Assembly (NCBI GenBank): GCA_021324775.1
Contig: JAJPIM010000043.1
Span: forward strand, 80,873-144,872
DNA from: Gemmatimonadota bacterium
GTDB lineage: Bacteria; Gemmatimonadota; Gemmatimonadetes; Gemmatimonadales; Gemmatimonadaceae
DNA: 64,000 nucleotides
Direction: 5' to 3'
Shown here in pieces: positions 8,317 through 17,823 of this stretch. Position numbers and translations under genes: made by a program. The notes beneath the pieces were generated by a model. It was not told the origin of the DNA. It did no database searches and saw only the letters and a program-made list of their open reading frames with translations. Within the stretch, counting starts at the first letter, position 1, and each line of letters starts with the position of its first letter.

Positions 8317-10139
8317 TGCGCGTTGCTGGACGCGTGCGGGCTGCGGTAATCGGGGCGGCACTGGCCGTGGCGAGTGTCATCCCAACGCTCACGCGCGGCC
8401 AGCAGCCACCGCCGAAGCCTGCTCCTCCGCCCGGTACGTCTGGGATGTCCGGCATGTCAGGGATGTCCGGGATGGGGCCTGACAGCACGTCGAAGCAAGG
8501 GCCGGGCGCGGGCGGAACGGCGATGCCAGGCATGGCGATGCCAGGCATGGCAATGCCCATCCCCATGCCGCCGGGCATGCCCATGGTCCCGGGGTTAGTT
8601 GGCCTGACGCCCGGTGTCGCCCCATTTCTCCCGGGGGCAGGGGTCAACCCGATGCGGCTCCCGGAGGCAAAGCCGGCGGCAACCATGCGGCTCAAGACCG
8701 GTGACACGCTGGATCTCACGGCGATGCTGGTGCGCCGTACGATCAAGGGCCGACAGGTCGCGATGTACGGCTACAACGGCCAGGTGCCCGGCCCGCTCAT
8801 CCGCGTCCCGCAGAACGCCACGATCGTCGTGCGGTTTCACAACCGCATCGATCTTCCGAGCGCGGTCCACTGGCATGGTGTCCGGCTCGACAACCGATAC
8901 GATGGCACGCCGGGCGTGACGCAGGCCCCGGTGGAACCCGGTGACAGCTTCGAGTACCGCGTGCACTTTCCGGACGCGGGCCTGTACTGGTACCACCCGC
9001 ACGTGCGCGAGGACATCGAACAGGCCATGGGCTTGTTCGGCAACATGATCGTGGATTCACCGGATTCCGCGTACTATTCGCCCGCGAATCGCGAGCAGAC
9101 ACTGGTACTCGACGATCTCCTCGTCAACGCGGACACGCTCATTCCGTTCGGACGGGAGGGCCCCGATTTCGCGCTGATGGGGCGGGTCGGGAGTCTCGTG
9201 CTGGTGAATGGCGGGACGCGCGACACAGTGCACGCCCACTCAGGCGAGGTGGTCCGCTTTTACCTCACCAACGTCGCGAGCTCGCGGACCTTCAACGTCT
9301 CATTCGGCGATGCACCGATGAAGGTGCTCGCGTCCGACGTCAGTCGCTTCGAGCATGAAGAACGGGTGCCGAGTGTCGTGATGGCGCCGGCCGAGCGCTA
9401 CATCATCGAGGTGCGGTTCGACCATCCGGGGCAATACGCGCTCGTGAACTCCGTCCAGGCCATCAATCACTACAAGGGTGAGTTCGATCCGGAGGTGGAC
9501 ACGCTTGGCATCGTCACCGTGGACGCGGCGCCGGCGACGCCGGACTACGGACATGAGTTCGCCACGTTGCGCGCGAATCCCGCGGTCTCGAAGGACATCG
9601 ACCGCTTTCGCCCGTATTTCAACAAGGCTCCCGACAAGCGATTCACACTGACGATGAGCACCGGCGGGCTCCCACTCGCAACCGTGCAATTCATGGACAT
9701 CGACACGGCGTACTACGCACCCGTCGAGTGGGTCGATGCGATGCCCGACATGAACTGGCTCTCCACAAGCCGGCAGGTGCACTGGTTGATCCGGGACCAG
9801 GCAACCGGCAAAGACAACATGGACATCGACTGGCATGTGCCGGTTGGCTCGATCGTCAAAGTACAGATCTTCAACGACCCGAAGTCGTTTCACCCGATGC
9901 AGCACCCCATACATCTGCACGGCCAGCGCATGCTGGTCGTGGCGCGTGACGGCGTCGCGACCCGCGATCTCGTATGGAAGGACACCGTGATCATCCCGGT
10001 CGGGTCGACGGTGGATCTGCTGATTGATGCGTCCAACCCCGGCGTCTGGATGATGCACTGCCACATCGCGGAGCATCTGGAGTCGGGGATGATGACGGCG
10101 TTGCGTGTCGATCCGCCCGCGGGAGCGGCGCACCAATAA
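8316..10139 (+). CDS. Multicopper oxidase with Met-rich N-terminal region
   Basis: HWHGVRLD, YWYHPHVRE, HPMQHPIHLHG, MMHCHIAEHLESGMM copper-site motifs; N-terminus GMSGMSGMSGMG...MPGMAMPGMAMPIPMPPGMPM. Confidence 0.93.
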   Translation: MRVAGRVRAAVIGAALAVASVIPTLTRGQQPPPKPAPPPGTSGMSGMSGMSGMGPDSTSKQGPGAGGTAMPGMAMPGMAMPIPMPPGMPMVPGLVGLTPGVAPFLPGAGVNPMRLPEAKPAATMRLKTGDTLDLTAMLVRRTIKGRQVAMYGYNGQVPGPLIRVPQNATIVVRFHNRIDLPSAVHWHGVRLDNRYDGTPGVTQAPVEPGDSFEYRVHFPDAGLYWYHPHVREDIEQAMGLFGNMIVDSPDSAYYSPANREQTLVLDDLLVNADTLIPFGREGPDFALMGRVGSLVLVNGGTRDTVHAHSGEVVRFYLTNVASSRTFNVSFGDAPMKVLASDVSRFEHEERVPSVVMAPAERYIIEVRFDHPGQYALVNSVQAINHYKGEFDPEVDTLGIVTVDAAPATPDYGHEFATLRANPAVSKDIDRFRPYFNKAPDKRFTLTMSTGGLPLATVQFMDIDTAYYAPVEWVDAMPDMNWLSTSRQVHWLIRDQATGKDNMDIDWHVPVGSIVKVQIFNDPKSFHPMQHPIHLHGQRMLVVARDGVATRDLVWKDTVIIPVGSTVDLLIDASNPGVWMMHCHIAEHLESGMMTALRVDPPAGAAHQ

Positions 10140-10470
10140 TCCGCGGCGTCAGCTCGATGACGCGAGATTGCTGCGGTCCATGAGAAACCGGCGGACATCG
10201 GGATCGGAGGCCAAGCCGATCGCGCGGAGGTACGCGTCGTGTGGCGGGACCGTGAAATGGCGGCCCGGCAAGATCCCGGCGGCCGAACCGGGCCTGGAGC
10301 GGCCTTGAACCGCGTCGCCTTCTAACTTATGCCTGATACGGTAGGAGCGCCGGCGCCGTAGACACACCCATCGCCTGAGGGACGGATGCCTGCTCTCGAT
10401 GGTCGCCCGCATGGCGATTCGTGGCAACGCCGATGAGGCCGTCGTGCTCTAACCCGGGGGCTCACCGCCG

Positions 10471-11601
10471 ATGATACACTGGAAGGAGACCGCTGACATT
10501 GCCCGTCGTCTTACGGACCTGTCGGCGCAGGGACGGAAGGCAGCGCTCGCAACTGTGGTGCACATCTCCGGATCAGCCTACCGGCGTCCCGGCGCCAAAC
10601 TGCTCATCGAGGAAACCGGAGGGGGCATCGGCAGCGTGAGTGGCGGCTGCCTCGAGGCCGATGTCCGGGCGGCGGCGGCCGATGTAATGGCGGCTGGCCG
10701 CCCGTCGCTCCGCCACTACGATACCGGTGAAGACGACGCCGCGTGGGGCCTTGGCCTCGGGTGCAATGGCGAGGTCGACATCCTCGTGCAACCGGCGACT
10801 CAGGGACCGTTCGCGGCAGTCGCGGAACCGCTGCAACGGTTGCTGGCGGGCGATGTCCCCGTCGCACTACTCACCGTGATCGCCGATGGTGCGCTGATGG
10901 GTGCCGCGATGGCGATAGAATGTTCCGACGGCAGCGACTATGCCTCGCGGGGTGGCTCCGTAATCGGTTCGCTCGGCTCGGCGGATCTCGACCGCCAGGC
11001 GGCCGATCGTGCGCGGCAACTGGCGGAGAGCGGGCGATCGGCCGTAGAGGTCATCGGTGGGCGGAAAGTGTTCGTCGAGATCCTGCGGCCCGCTCCGCAT
11101 CTCGTCGTCTGTGGCGCGGGACCCGATGCGCGGCCCCTGGTCGCGTACGCCGCCGCCGCGGGTTTCCGGGTCGCCGTGTTCGACCATCGCGAGGGTTTCC
11201 TGCCGGCGGAGTGGTTCCCGGACGCGAAGCAACGCGTCTTGGCGCGCCCCGAGGACGAACGCATCCCGCTGCCCGAGCCGGCGCAATCGCTCGCGGTGGT
11301 GAAAATGCATTCGCTCGTTCACGACCGCGCGTGGCTGCGACGGTTGCTGGGAGCGGGCTATCCATACATTGGCGTACTCGGACCCAAGAGGCGGACGGCG
11401 TCCATCCTTCGCGACGCAGGGGGCGATTCGGGGAACGCCTCGCTGGCGGCCGATCGGGTGTTCGGGCCCGTCGGTCTCGATCTCGGTGCCGATGGCCCTG
11501 AGCAGGTCGCGATCAGTATTGTCGCGGAGCTGCTGGCGGTCGTCGCGAAGCGTGATGCCCGGCATCTGAGCGAGCGCCGTGACGCGATCCATGCCGCCTA
11601 G
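10471..11601 (+). CDS. XdhC/CoxI-family protein
   Basis: GSAYRRPGAKLLIEETGGGIGSVSGGCLEADV... and LVVCGAGPDARPLVAYAAAAGFRVAVFDHR. Confidence 0.88.
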   Translation: MIHWKETADIARRLTDLSAQGRKAALATVVHISGSAYRRPGAKLLIEETGGGIGSVSGGCLEADVRAAAADVMAAGRPSLRHYDTGEDDAAWGLGLGCNGEVDILVQPATQGPFAAVAEPLQRLLAGDVPVALLTVIADGALMGAAMAIECSDGSDYASRGGSVIGSLGSADLDRQAADRARQLAESGRSAVEVIGGRKVFVEILRPAPHLVVCGAGPDARPLVAYAAAAGFRVAVFDHREGFLPAEWFPDAKQRVLARPEDERIPLPEPAQSLAVVKMHSLVHDRAWLRRLLGAGYPYIGVLGPKRRTASILRDAGGDSGNASLAADRVFGPVGLDLGADGPEQVAISIVAELLAVVAKRDARHLSERRDAIHAA

Positions 11602-12214
11602 CGCCGCGCCCGAAGCGGCGCGCAGCGGGCCGGTCGCGGGCCTGCTCCTCGCCGCGGGCACATCGAGCCGGATGGGGGCGAACAAGCTGTTGTTCGAGGT
11701 CGGCGGCCGATCCCTCTTGCGGAGCGCGGCGCTCCGTGCCGTGGAAGCAGGTCTCGCGCCGCTGTACGTCGTGCTCGGTCACGAAGCCGGGCAGGCCCGG
11801 CGTGAGCTCGACGATATCGGTTGCGAGATCGTGCTCAATCGCGACTACGAGCTGGGCATTACGGCGTCGCTGACGACCGGGATATCGGCGCTCGCCTCAC
11901 ATGTACCCGCGGTCGTCGTCATGCTCGCTGACATGCCCTGTGTCGACGCGCCAATGATCGCCAGCCTCGTGGCTCGCTACCGCTCGACACCGGCGCCGCT
12001 CGTCATCTCCGACTACGAGGGCGTGAACGCGCCGCCGGTCCTCTACGATCGGAGCTTGTTTGCCGAACTGCGATCACTGACTGGGGACAGCGGATGCGGG
12101 CGCCAAGTCGTGGCGCGGCACCGCTCCGAGGCGGAGGTGCTCCGGTGGCCCGCAGCGGCGCTCGCCGATATCGACGTCCCCGAGGATTTCGCCCGCGTGT
12201 CCGGAATGAAATAG
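11579..12214 (+). CDS. MobA-like NTP transferase (molybdenum cofactor cytidylyltransferase type)
   Basis: VAGLLLAAGTSSRMGANKLLFEVGGRSLL...; VVMLADMPCVDAPMI; overlaps XdhC. Confidence 0.85.
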   Translation: MTRSMPPSAAPEAARSGPVAGLLLAAGTSSRMGANKLLFEVGGRSLLRSAALRAVEAGLAPLYVVLGHEAGQARRELDDIGCEIVLNRDYELGITASLTTGISALASHVPAVVVMLADMPCVDAPMIASLVARYRSTPAPLVISDYEGVNAPPVLYDRSLFAELRSLTGDSGCGRQVVARHRSEAEVLRWPAAALADIDVPEDFARVSGMK

Positions 12215-12235
12215 CTCAGTGGTGCTGCAGTCCGG

Positions 12236-13066
12236 CTAGGCGCGGCGGGTCTGGCCCGGCGGCGCAACGATGAGTGGTCGCGCCCGCGCGTTCGGGTAGT
12301 CGAGCAGAAACACCCGGTCGTAGCTGCTGCGGTACGGGTGACGTGCGACGACGGGAGGAATGGCGGCGAGAGCCGGAGTGGGAGCCCGGTCGCCTCCGTC
12401 GATGCAGGCGCCATCGCGCTCGCCATCATCATCACCGTCCACGACCGCAAGCAGCCACACGCCATTCGAACAGCGGCGGTATCCGTTGAACCCGGCATCC
12501 TTTGCATCGAGCGCCTGCTGAATGTCTTCGGCGCGGAGCGGAGGCGGCTGCACATCGCTGGCGAGCGACCAGCGCGATTCGCTGGAGTTACGATTCCGTA
12601 GCACCGTGAGCGCCGCGATGCCGTCCGGCCAGCGCGAGCCCGGTCGCACTGGGCGTCGCAGGAACAGTCCATGACCTGGCACCAGGCCGACCGTGGACAC
12701 CTGACCCGCGAGCCACGTCGCGACGTCGTCGATGCTGCGTTCCGGAACCGGCAGGTTTGCGTCGGCCGCCACCAGCACCGTCACCGGTGGGCCGCCCTCC
12801 GTCTCGTATAGTCGCTCGGCGCGGTTGATCAGGATGTCGCCGTGGCGTTCGATCAACTCCCGGCACTTCCTGATCTCATCAGGTTCCCGTGGGATTCGTG
12901 TGACCTCGATGCCCAACTCCCCGCTCGGGGTCGCGATGAGGCAGTCCGGCCCAGTGCCCAGGTGGGCGGAGCCGGGAGGGCAGTGTTCGCAGACCGTGCG
13001 AAAGCGGTCGATGTAGACATCGAGGTGTTCGGGTCGCATATCGGAGAGACGTCCGAGCGGGCGCAA
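12236..13066 (-). CDS. Hypothetical protein
   Basis: Long ORF with normal coding-like composition: MRPEHLDVYIDRFRTVCEHCPPGSAHLGTGPDCLIATPSGELGIEVTRIPREPDEIRKCRELIERHGDILINRAERLYE...; start may be 13039. Confidence 0.6.
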   Translation of the reverse strand: MRPLGRLSDMRPEHLDVYIDRFRTVCEHCPPGSAHLGTGPDCLIATPSGELGIEVTRIPREPDEIRKCRELIERHGDILINRAERLYETEGGPPVTVLVAADANLPVPERSIDDVATWLAGQVSTVGLVPGHGLFLRRPVRPGSRWPDGIAALTVLRNRNSSESRWSLASDVQPPPLRAEDIQQALDAKDAGFNGYRRCSNGVWLLAVVDGDDDGERDGACIDGGDRAPTPALAAIPPVVARHPYRSSYDRVFLLDYPNARARPLIVAPPGQTRRA

Positions 13067-13238
13067 GGTATCCAGACCCCGTCCGGGACGTCGTCGGGGT
13101 CGCCAGGGTGATCCTTGGCGGCCCTCGGCGCCTCGACGCTACTCAGCCGGCTTGTCCTGGTGGCCCTCGCGTTGCGATTCCGGCGTTTCGATGCGGGGCA
13201 CGCACGTGGCGCCCGCGAACGCCGTGCTACAGCAGGCG

Positions 13239-13724
13239 CTACAGCAGGGATGAGGCTGGGGAGCCGCCCGAGTTGCGGTGCGCTCCCGCGGTAAGTGCGC
13301 GGTCTACCGACCATGCGCCACCACCCTTGACGATGACAATCAGACAGAGTGCCATCATCAGCAGGTGGAACTCGTAGCCCTCGCCGGTCTGCTTCCCCGT
13401 CCAGTTCATCAGGAATCCGTTCTGGTAGTGCACGAGGCCTACCGCGCCCAGCATCACGCACAGGATGCCGAATGCGGCGACCCGGCTCAGCAGGCCAATA
13501 ATCAGCGCCAGTGCGCCGAAGAACTCGGCGATCGGATCGAGAACGGCAATTGCCATGGGGATGTGCAGTGTCTGGTGAAACGCCCCGACCACACTGGCGA
13601 AGCCGGGGCCGCCAAACCACCCGAGCACTTTCTGGGCGCCATGCGGAAACATCACAACCCCGGCCGTGACTCGCGCGATCAGCGGGGCGACATCCGGGCG
13701 AGTCATGAGGAGCGAGGAACGCAT
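13239..13724 (-). CDS. DoxX-family membrane protein
   Basis: MRSSLLMTRPDVAPLIARVTAGVVMFPHGAQKVLGWFGGPGF...EFFGALALIIGLLSRVAAFGILCVMLGA. Confidence 0.9.
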   Translation of the reverse strand: MRSSLLMTRPDVAPLIARVTAGVVMFPHGAQKVLGWFGGPGFASVVGAFHQTLHIPMAIAVLDPIAEFFGALALIIGLLSRVAAFGILCVMLGAVGLVHYQNGFLMNWTGKQTGEGYEFHLLMMALCLIVIVKGGGAWSVDRALTAGAHRNSGGSPASSLL

Positions 13725-13792
13725 GCGGTCCTCCGGCCGAGGGGGAACTGGTGGCGCCGAACCCGCCGAAACGTCCGCGAACGTAGCGGCAA

Positions 13793-16138
13793 GTGTCCGG
13801 CTCGGCCATGCCGGGGCCATGCCCGGGTAAATGTCCGGACTTGCTGGAGACACCGGGCACGGTTGGTCAGGTGGCAGGATGCGGGCCCGGACTCCCTCGG
13901 GCGGTGCTATCGCCCTACCTTACGAGCCTGACCCCATCAATCGAGCCCGTGGCCGAGCCGTCGAGAGAGCCTGAGGTCGTCGTCGAACCTACGAGTGCGT
14001 CGCCGGCCGACCGCCAGGCGCCGCCGCCGAAGCGTACGTCAGCGGGCGCTGCAGTGCGGGACACGCCTATTCCGCTGGCGCCACACGACCTCGCGGCGGA
14101 GCTGCGTGCGCACGGGAGCTGGCGGGCGACGAGCTTGGGGCCATCTCCGGATCTGTCCGGCGTGGACCTGAGCGGAGAAGATCTTCGCGGCGTCGACTTC
14201 AGCGGTGCACCGCTGCAAGGCGCGAGCTTCGCCAACGCCGACCTCGTCGATGCGCAATTCGCATGGGCCGAGCTGGCCCACGCGGACTTCACGGGTGCCA
14301 GCGGATTGCTCGGGTCCCAGTTCGCGCGCGCCGACCTTCGCGGGTCGAGGATGCCGTCGTCGGTCCGGTTCGGCGCATTCGAGACGGCCAACGACACGGC
14401 GGAAGGCACGGGGAAGCTCTTCCTGACCGTCCTGCTAATCTGCGCGTATTCTTGGCTGACGATCAACTCGACCGTGGACAAGCAGTTGCTGACCGACACG
14501 GCGGTGTCAAAGCTGCCGATTCTGAACGCCGATATCCCGATCGTGAATTTCTACGCGCTGGTGCCGATCGCGCTCGTAGGGCTGTCGGTGATCGCGCTGC
14601 TGCAGGCGCAGCGGCTGTGGTCTGCGATCGCGGCCGCCCCAGCGTCGCTGCCGGACGGTACGGCGATGGCGGATCGTGCCAGCGTCTGGCTGCTCGGACC
14701 GTGGGCCGCGGAACGGTTGGTGCCGCCGCACCGGGCGGGTGCGCTCGCCCGGCTACAGGCATGGCTCGCCATCATTGTCGGCTGGTGGATCGTGCCGGCC
14801 ACGGTGGCCTGGTTCTGGGGGCGATACCTGCATCGCCACGATTGGACGGTGACCTGGATACAAATCGTGGCGCTGACGGTCGGCTCTACGGCGGCTGCCG
14901 GCTTTCTGAGTCTCGCGGTGGCGACGCTCCCGCGCCGGTACTCGCGGCCCGCGGACGCCGCCGCGGACAGCGGGAGTGGGAGGCGATGGGCCTACTGGTG
15001 GCGCCGTCTCCGGCCGTACGCGCCAACTGCATCGGTTGCGTTCATCGTCCCGATCGCATTCGGGGGCGCGTCGTACGCCGCGATCCACGGGGTTCATCGG
15101 CCGGCATCGAGCGGCGCCGTCCTGCAGCAGACGTCGACCGTGCAACCGGCTCTGAGTCTCGTGCACGCGGTTCCGGCGTTGCAGTCGAGTGTCCCCGAGA
15201 TCATGTCGCACTTCGGGATGAGTTCCGTCGCGCAACTGGCGGAGGCCGAGATCTCGACGCGGCTTACGACCGGCGCCGCCGCCGACACGGGACTCGAGGC
15301 CAAGGCATCAGGGGCTCACCTCGTCGGAGCGGATCTTCGCTTCGCGTCGGGCGAGCGAGCGTATCTCGCGCTGAGCGACCTGCGGCGCGCCGATCTCCTG
15401 GGTGCGGATCTGTGGTCGGCAGATCTCCGCGGTGCCAACCTCACCGGGGCGAGTGTCGTGGGGTCGCTGTTGTTCAACGCGGATTTGCGGAAGGTCCGCG
15501 CCGGCGCGGGACCGGCCGCGGACCGCTCGGATACCGCGGCAGGCATCGCCTATGTGGATACACTCTTCTGCTCCCGCACGTTCTTCTCGGGCAGCAACCT
15601 GCGATATGCGCGCTTTTCGCGGGCCGATGTCCGGGGCGCGGCGTTCAACGACGGCATGTTGCAGGGCGCGCAATTCTCGGGAGCGCGGCTCCATCACGCG
15701 ACGTTCGACAACGCAGACCTCGACGGCGCGGATTTTCGCGGCGCGTATGGATTGACGCCGTCGCAGATTCTCGCGGCGCACCACGTCGAGGCGCTCTTTG
15801 ATCCGCAATTGCTGGACGCCTTGAAGGCGCAGGCTCCCGCGCGTTTCGTGGGGTACGACTCGACGGCGATTGCGGCTGAGACGGAGCGGGAACGTCTGTC
15901 GGGCGAGCTCGAACCCGACAGTCTGGACGCCCGGGCCCGGCATTCGCGCAATTCGGTCATTCGAACGGCATTCGACATCGGAGTGCCGGAGCCTCCCTCC
16001 CAGACCCAGATCGATACCTGGACTGCGCGCGGACATGTGGCGCCGGCCTCCATGGATGCGGTCCCGTACGGGTGTGTGATGAGCCGGACGACGCGGGAGG
16101 TGTCTCGCACCGCCGCGCCTACCCGTCCGGCGTCGTGA
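13793..16138 (+). CDS. Membrane-anchored pentapeptide-repeat protein (two pentapeptide domains flanking transmembrane helices)
   Basis: LSGVDLSGEDLRGVDFSGAPLQGASFANADL... / TM helices / ADLLGADLWSADLRGANLTGASVVGSLLFNADLRK...ATFDNADLDGADFRGAYG; true start uncertain. Confidence 0.85.
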   Translation: MSGSAMPGPCPGKCPDLLETPGTVGQVAGCGPGLPRAVLSPYLTSLTPSIEPVAEPSREPEVVVEPTSASPADRQAPPPKRTSAGAAVRDTPIPLAPHDLAAELRAHGSWRATSLGPSPDLSGVDLSGEDLRGVDFSGAPLQGASFANADLVDAQFAWAELAHADFTGASGLLGSQFARADLRGSRMPSSVRFGAFETANDTAEGTGKLFLTVLLICAYSWLTINSTVDKQLLTDTAVSKLPILNADIPIVNFYALVPIALVGLSVIALLQAQRLWSAIAAAPASLPDGTAMADRASVWLLGPWAAERLVPPHRAGALARLQAWLAIIVGWWIVPATVAWFWGRYLHRHDWTVTWIQIVALTVGSTAAAGFLSLAVATLPRRYSRPADAAADSGSGRRWAYWWRRLRPYAPTASVAFIVPIAFGGASYAAIHGVHRPASSGAVLQQTSTVQPALSLVHAVPALQSSVPEIMSHFGMSSVAQLAEAEISTRLTTGAAADTGLEAKASGAHLVGADLRFASGERAYLALSDLRRADLLGADLWSADLRGANLTGASVVGSLLFNADLRKVRAGAGPAADRSDTAAGIAYVDTLFCSRTFFSGSNLRYARFSRADVRGAAFNDGMLQGAQFSGARLHHATFDNADLDGADFRGAYGLTPSQILAAHHVEALFDPQLLDALKAQAPARFVGYDSTAIAAETERERLSGELEPDSLDARARHSRNSVIRTAFDIGVPEPPSQTQIDTWTARGHVAPASMDAVPYGCVMSRTTREVSRTAAPTRPAS

Positions 16139-16157
16139 CGGCCGCACCGCGGGCGCC

Positions 16158-17207
16158 GTGAAGGAGTTCGAGTCGCTCGGACTGCGCATCCGGAATGATC
16201 GTCTGCTGGTGCTCGACCAGACGCTGCTTCCCGATCGTGAAGTGTGGCTGGACGGCGGCGATCCCGGCGCGATGGCCGAGCACATTCGGGAATTGCGCGT
16301 GCGAGGCGCGCCGCTGATCGGCGTCGCGGCGGTGATGAGTGTCGCGTGGTTCGCCGAGCACGGTGCCAGCGAGGGCGACGTTCGGGCGGCGGCGGCGCGC
16401 CTCCGTGCGGCACGGCCGACCGCCGTCAACCTCATGGCGGCGATCGACCGCGTGCTCGATGCGGCAGCCTCGTTCTTCGATGCGGACGCGCTGGTCGCGG
16501 AAGCCGAGGCGATTGCCGCCGAGGATGTCGCGCTCTGCGAAGGGATGGCGGCGCACGGCGGGGCATTGCTCGAGGACGGAGATGGTGTGCTCACCCACTG
16601 CAACACCGGCGGCCTGGCGACCGTTGGCGTCGGGACCGCACTCGGTGTCGTCCGTCGCGCCGCGGAGAGCGGCAAGCGGCTTCATGTCTACGTGGATGAG
16701 ACGCGGCCGTTGCTGCAGGGCGCGCGCCTCACGACGTGGGAGCTGGAGCGCTACGGCATCCCGTACACGCTGATCACGGACAGCATGGCGCCGATCCTGA
16801 TGCGGGCCGGGCGCGTGCAGCGGGTGCTGGTCGGGGCCGACCGGATCGCGAGGAACGGCGACGTCGCCAACAAAGTGGGGACGTACGCCGTCGCGGTGGC
16901 TGCGCATCACCACGGCATCCCGTTCCATCCTGTGGCGCCGTGGACCACCGTGGACCTCCGATGCGCGGACGGTGCCGCTATCCCGATCGAGGAGCGGCCC
17001 GCCGACGAAGTGCGCGGCGTGCGCGGGAGCTTCGGTGCCGTGCGATGGAGTCCCGGCGGGTCCGCCGTGTACAATCCCGCGTTCGACGTGACGCCCGCCG
17101 TGCTGGTGACGGCGCTCGTGCTGGATCGGGCTGTCCTGACATCGAGCGAGCTGCGCTCTGGTGGCCTCGGCCGCCTCGCGGTTGCGGCCCCCGTGCGCGC
17201 CAGTTAG
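16158..17207 (+). CDS. mtnA: S-methyl-5-thioribose-1-phosphate isomerase
   Basis: LRVRGAPLIGVAAVMS, LTHCNTGGLATVGVGTALGV, YVDETRPLLQGARLTTWEL, VGADRIARNGDVANKVGTYAVA. Confidence 0.95.
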   Translation: MKEFESLGLRIRNDRLLVLDQTLLPDREVWLDGGDPGAMAEHIRELRVRGAPLIGVAAVMSVAWFAEHGASEGDVRAAAARLRAARPTAVNLMAAIDRVLDAAASFFDADALVAEAEAIAAEDVALCEGMAAHGGALLEDGDGVLTHCNTGGLATVGVGTALGVVRRAAESGKRLHVYVDETRPLLQGARLTTWELERYGIPYTLITDSMAPILMRAGRVQRVLVGADRIARNGDVANKVGTYAVAVAAHHHGIPFHPVAPWTTVDLRCADGAAIPIEERPADEVRGVRGSFGAVRWSPGGSAVYNPAFDVTPAVLVTALVLDRAVLTSSELRSGGLGRLAVAAPVRAS

Positions 17208-17230
17208 CGAGAGCGGCTCGCCGATTCCCG

Positions 17231-17247
17231 GGCCGGACGTTCCGGCC
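17231..17247 (+). terminator. Hairpin downstream of mtnA
   Basis: GGCCGGA CGT TCCGGCC stem-loop in the convergent intergenic gap. Confidence 0.4.
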
Positions 17248-17256
17248 TGCCGCGGC

Positions 17257-17823
17257 TCACATGAGTGGCGGAGCCGGGGGCGACGGGGCAGGCGACTCCG
17301 GTTCGGTGGATGTGGGCGGCCTCGGCGTGTCGAGGCGCCGCTGCAGCGCGTGCAGATAGGCATCCATCGTGGTCGTGTAGCCGAGCACGAAGTGCGACAG
17401 AACGCGGTACAACAGATTGTAGATCTGGCCGCGTTCGATGATCGTGATTCGTGTACCGGAGGAGAGTGGCGCGAGGCCGATCGACCATTCGCCGCCGAAA
17501 GGGAGGCCGCGATCCGCGATGCGCGTGACGAAGCGCGTGGGCGGGATGGATTCGACGGTCTCGTAGGCGATACTGTCGCTGCGCCGGATTTCACGCCACG
17601 AAGCGTGACCGTCGGCCAGCGGCAGCGATTCGATGCGTTTGACGTCGGGGCGCCATTTCGGATATGAGGCCACGTTGGTGATCACCGCCCAGACCTGATC
17701 CGGCGGAACGGAGACGTCGGCCGTCCGGGTCGCCGTGTGATCGCGCGGGAGCATGAGACCGATGGCGATCACGAGGATGACGACAGCGGCCACCGCGAGG
17801 CCAAGGAAGGCGAGCCATCTCAT
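17257..17823 (-). CDS. SRPBCC-family protein with N-terminal TM helix
   Basis: MRWLAFLGLAVAAVVILVIAIGLMLPRDHTATRTADVSVPPDQVWAVITNVASYPKWRPDVKRIE. Confidence 0.8.
   Translation of the reverse strand: MRWLAFLGLAVAAVVILVIAIGLMLPRDHTATRTADVSVPPDQVWAVITNVASYPKWRPDVKRIESLPLADGHASWREIRRSDSIAYETVESIPPTRFVTRIADRGLPFGGEWSIGLAPLSSGTRITIIERGQIYNLLYRVLSHFVLGYTTTMDAYLHALQRRLDTPRPPTSTEPESPAPSPPAPPLM

Noticed and set aside
10149-10427. Minus ORF ending GILPGRHFTVPPHDAYLRAIGLASDPDVRRFLMDRSNLASSS
   Set aside because: C-terminal part looks protein-like but there is no convincing start or domain; may be a gene remnant, insufficient support.
13150-13260. Cys-rich frame (PCCSACCSTAFAGATC...) just downstream of doxX on the minus strand
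   Set aside because: No start codon in the frame after the upstream stop; probably coincidental, with short CTACAGCAG direct repeats.
14263-15801. 512-aa alternate-frame ORF inside the pentapeptide gene
   Set aside because: Arg/Gly/Ala-rich frame-shifted translation; the overlapping frame has clear pentapeptide repeats and TM helices.
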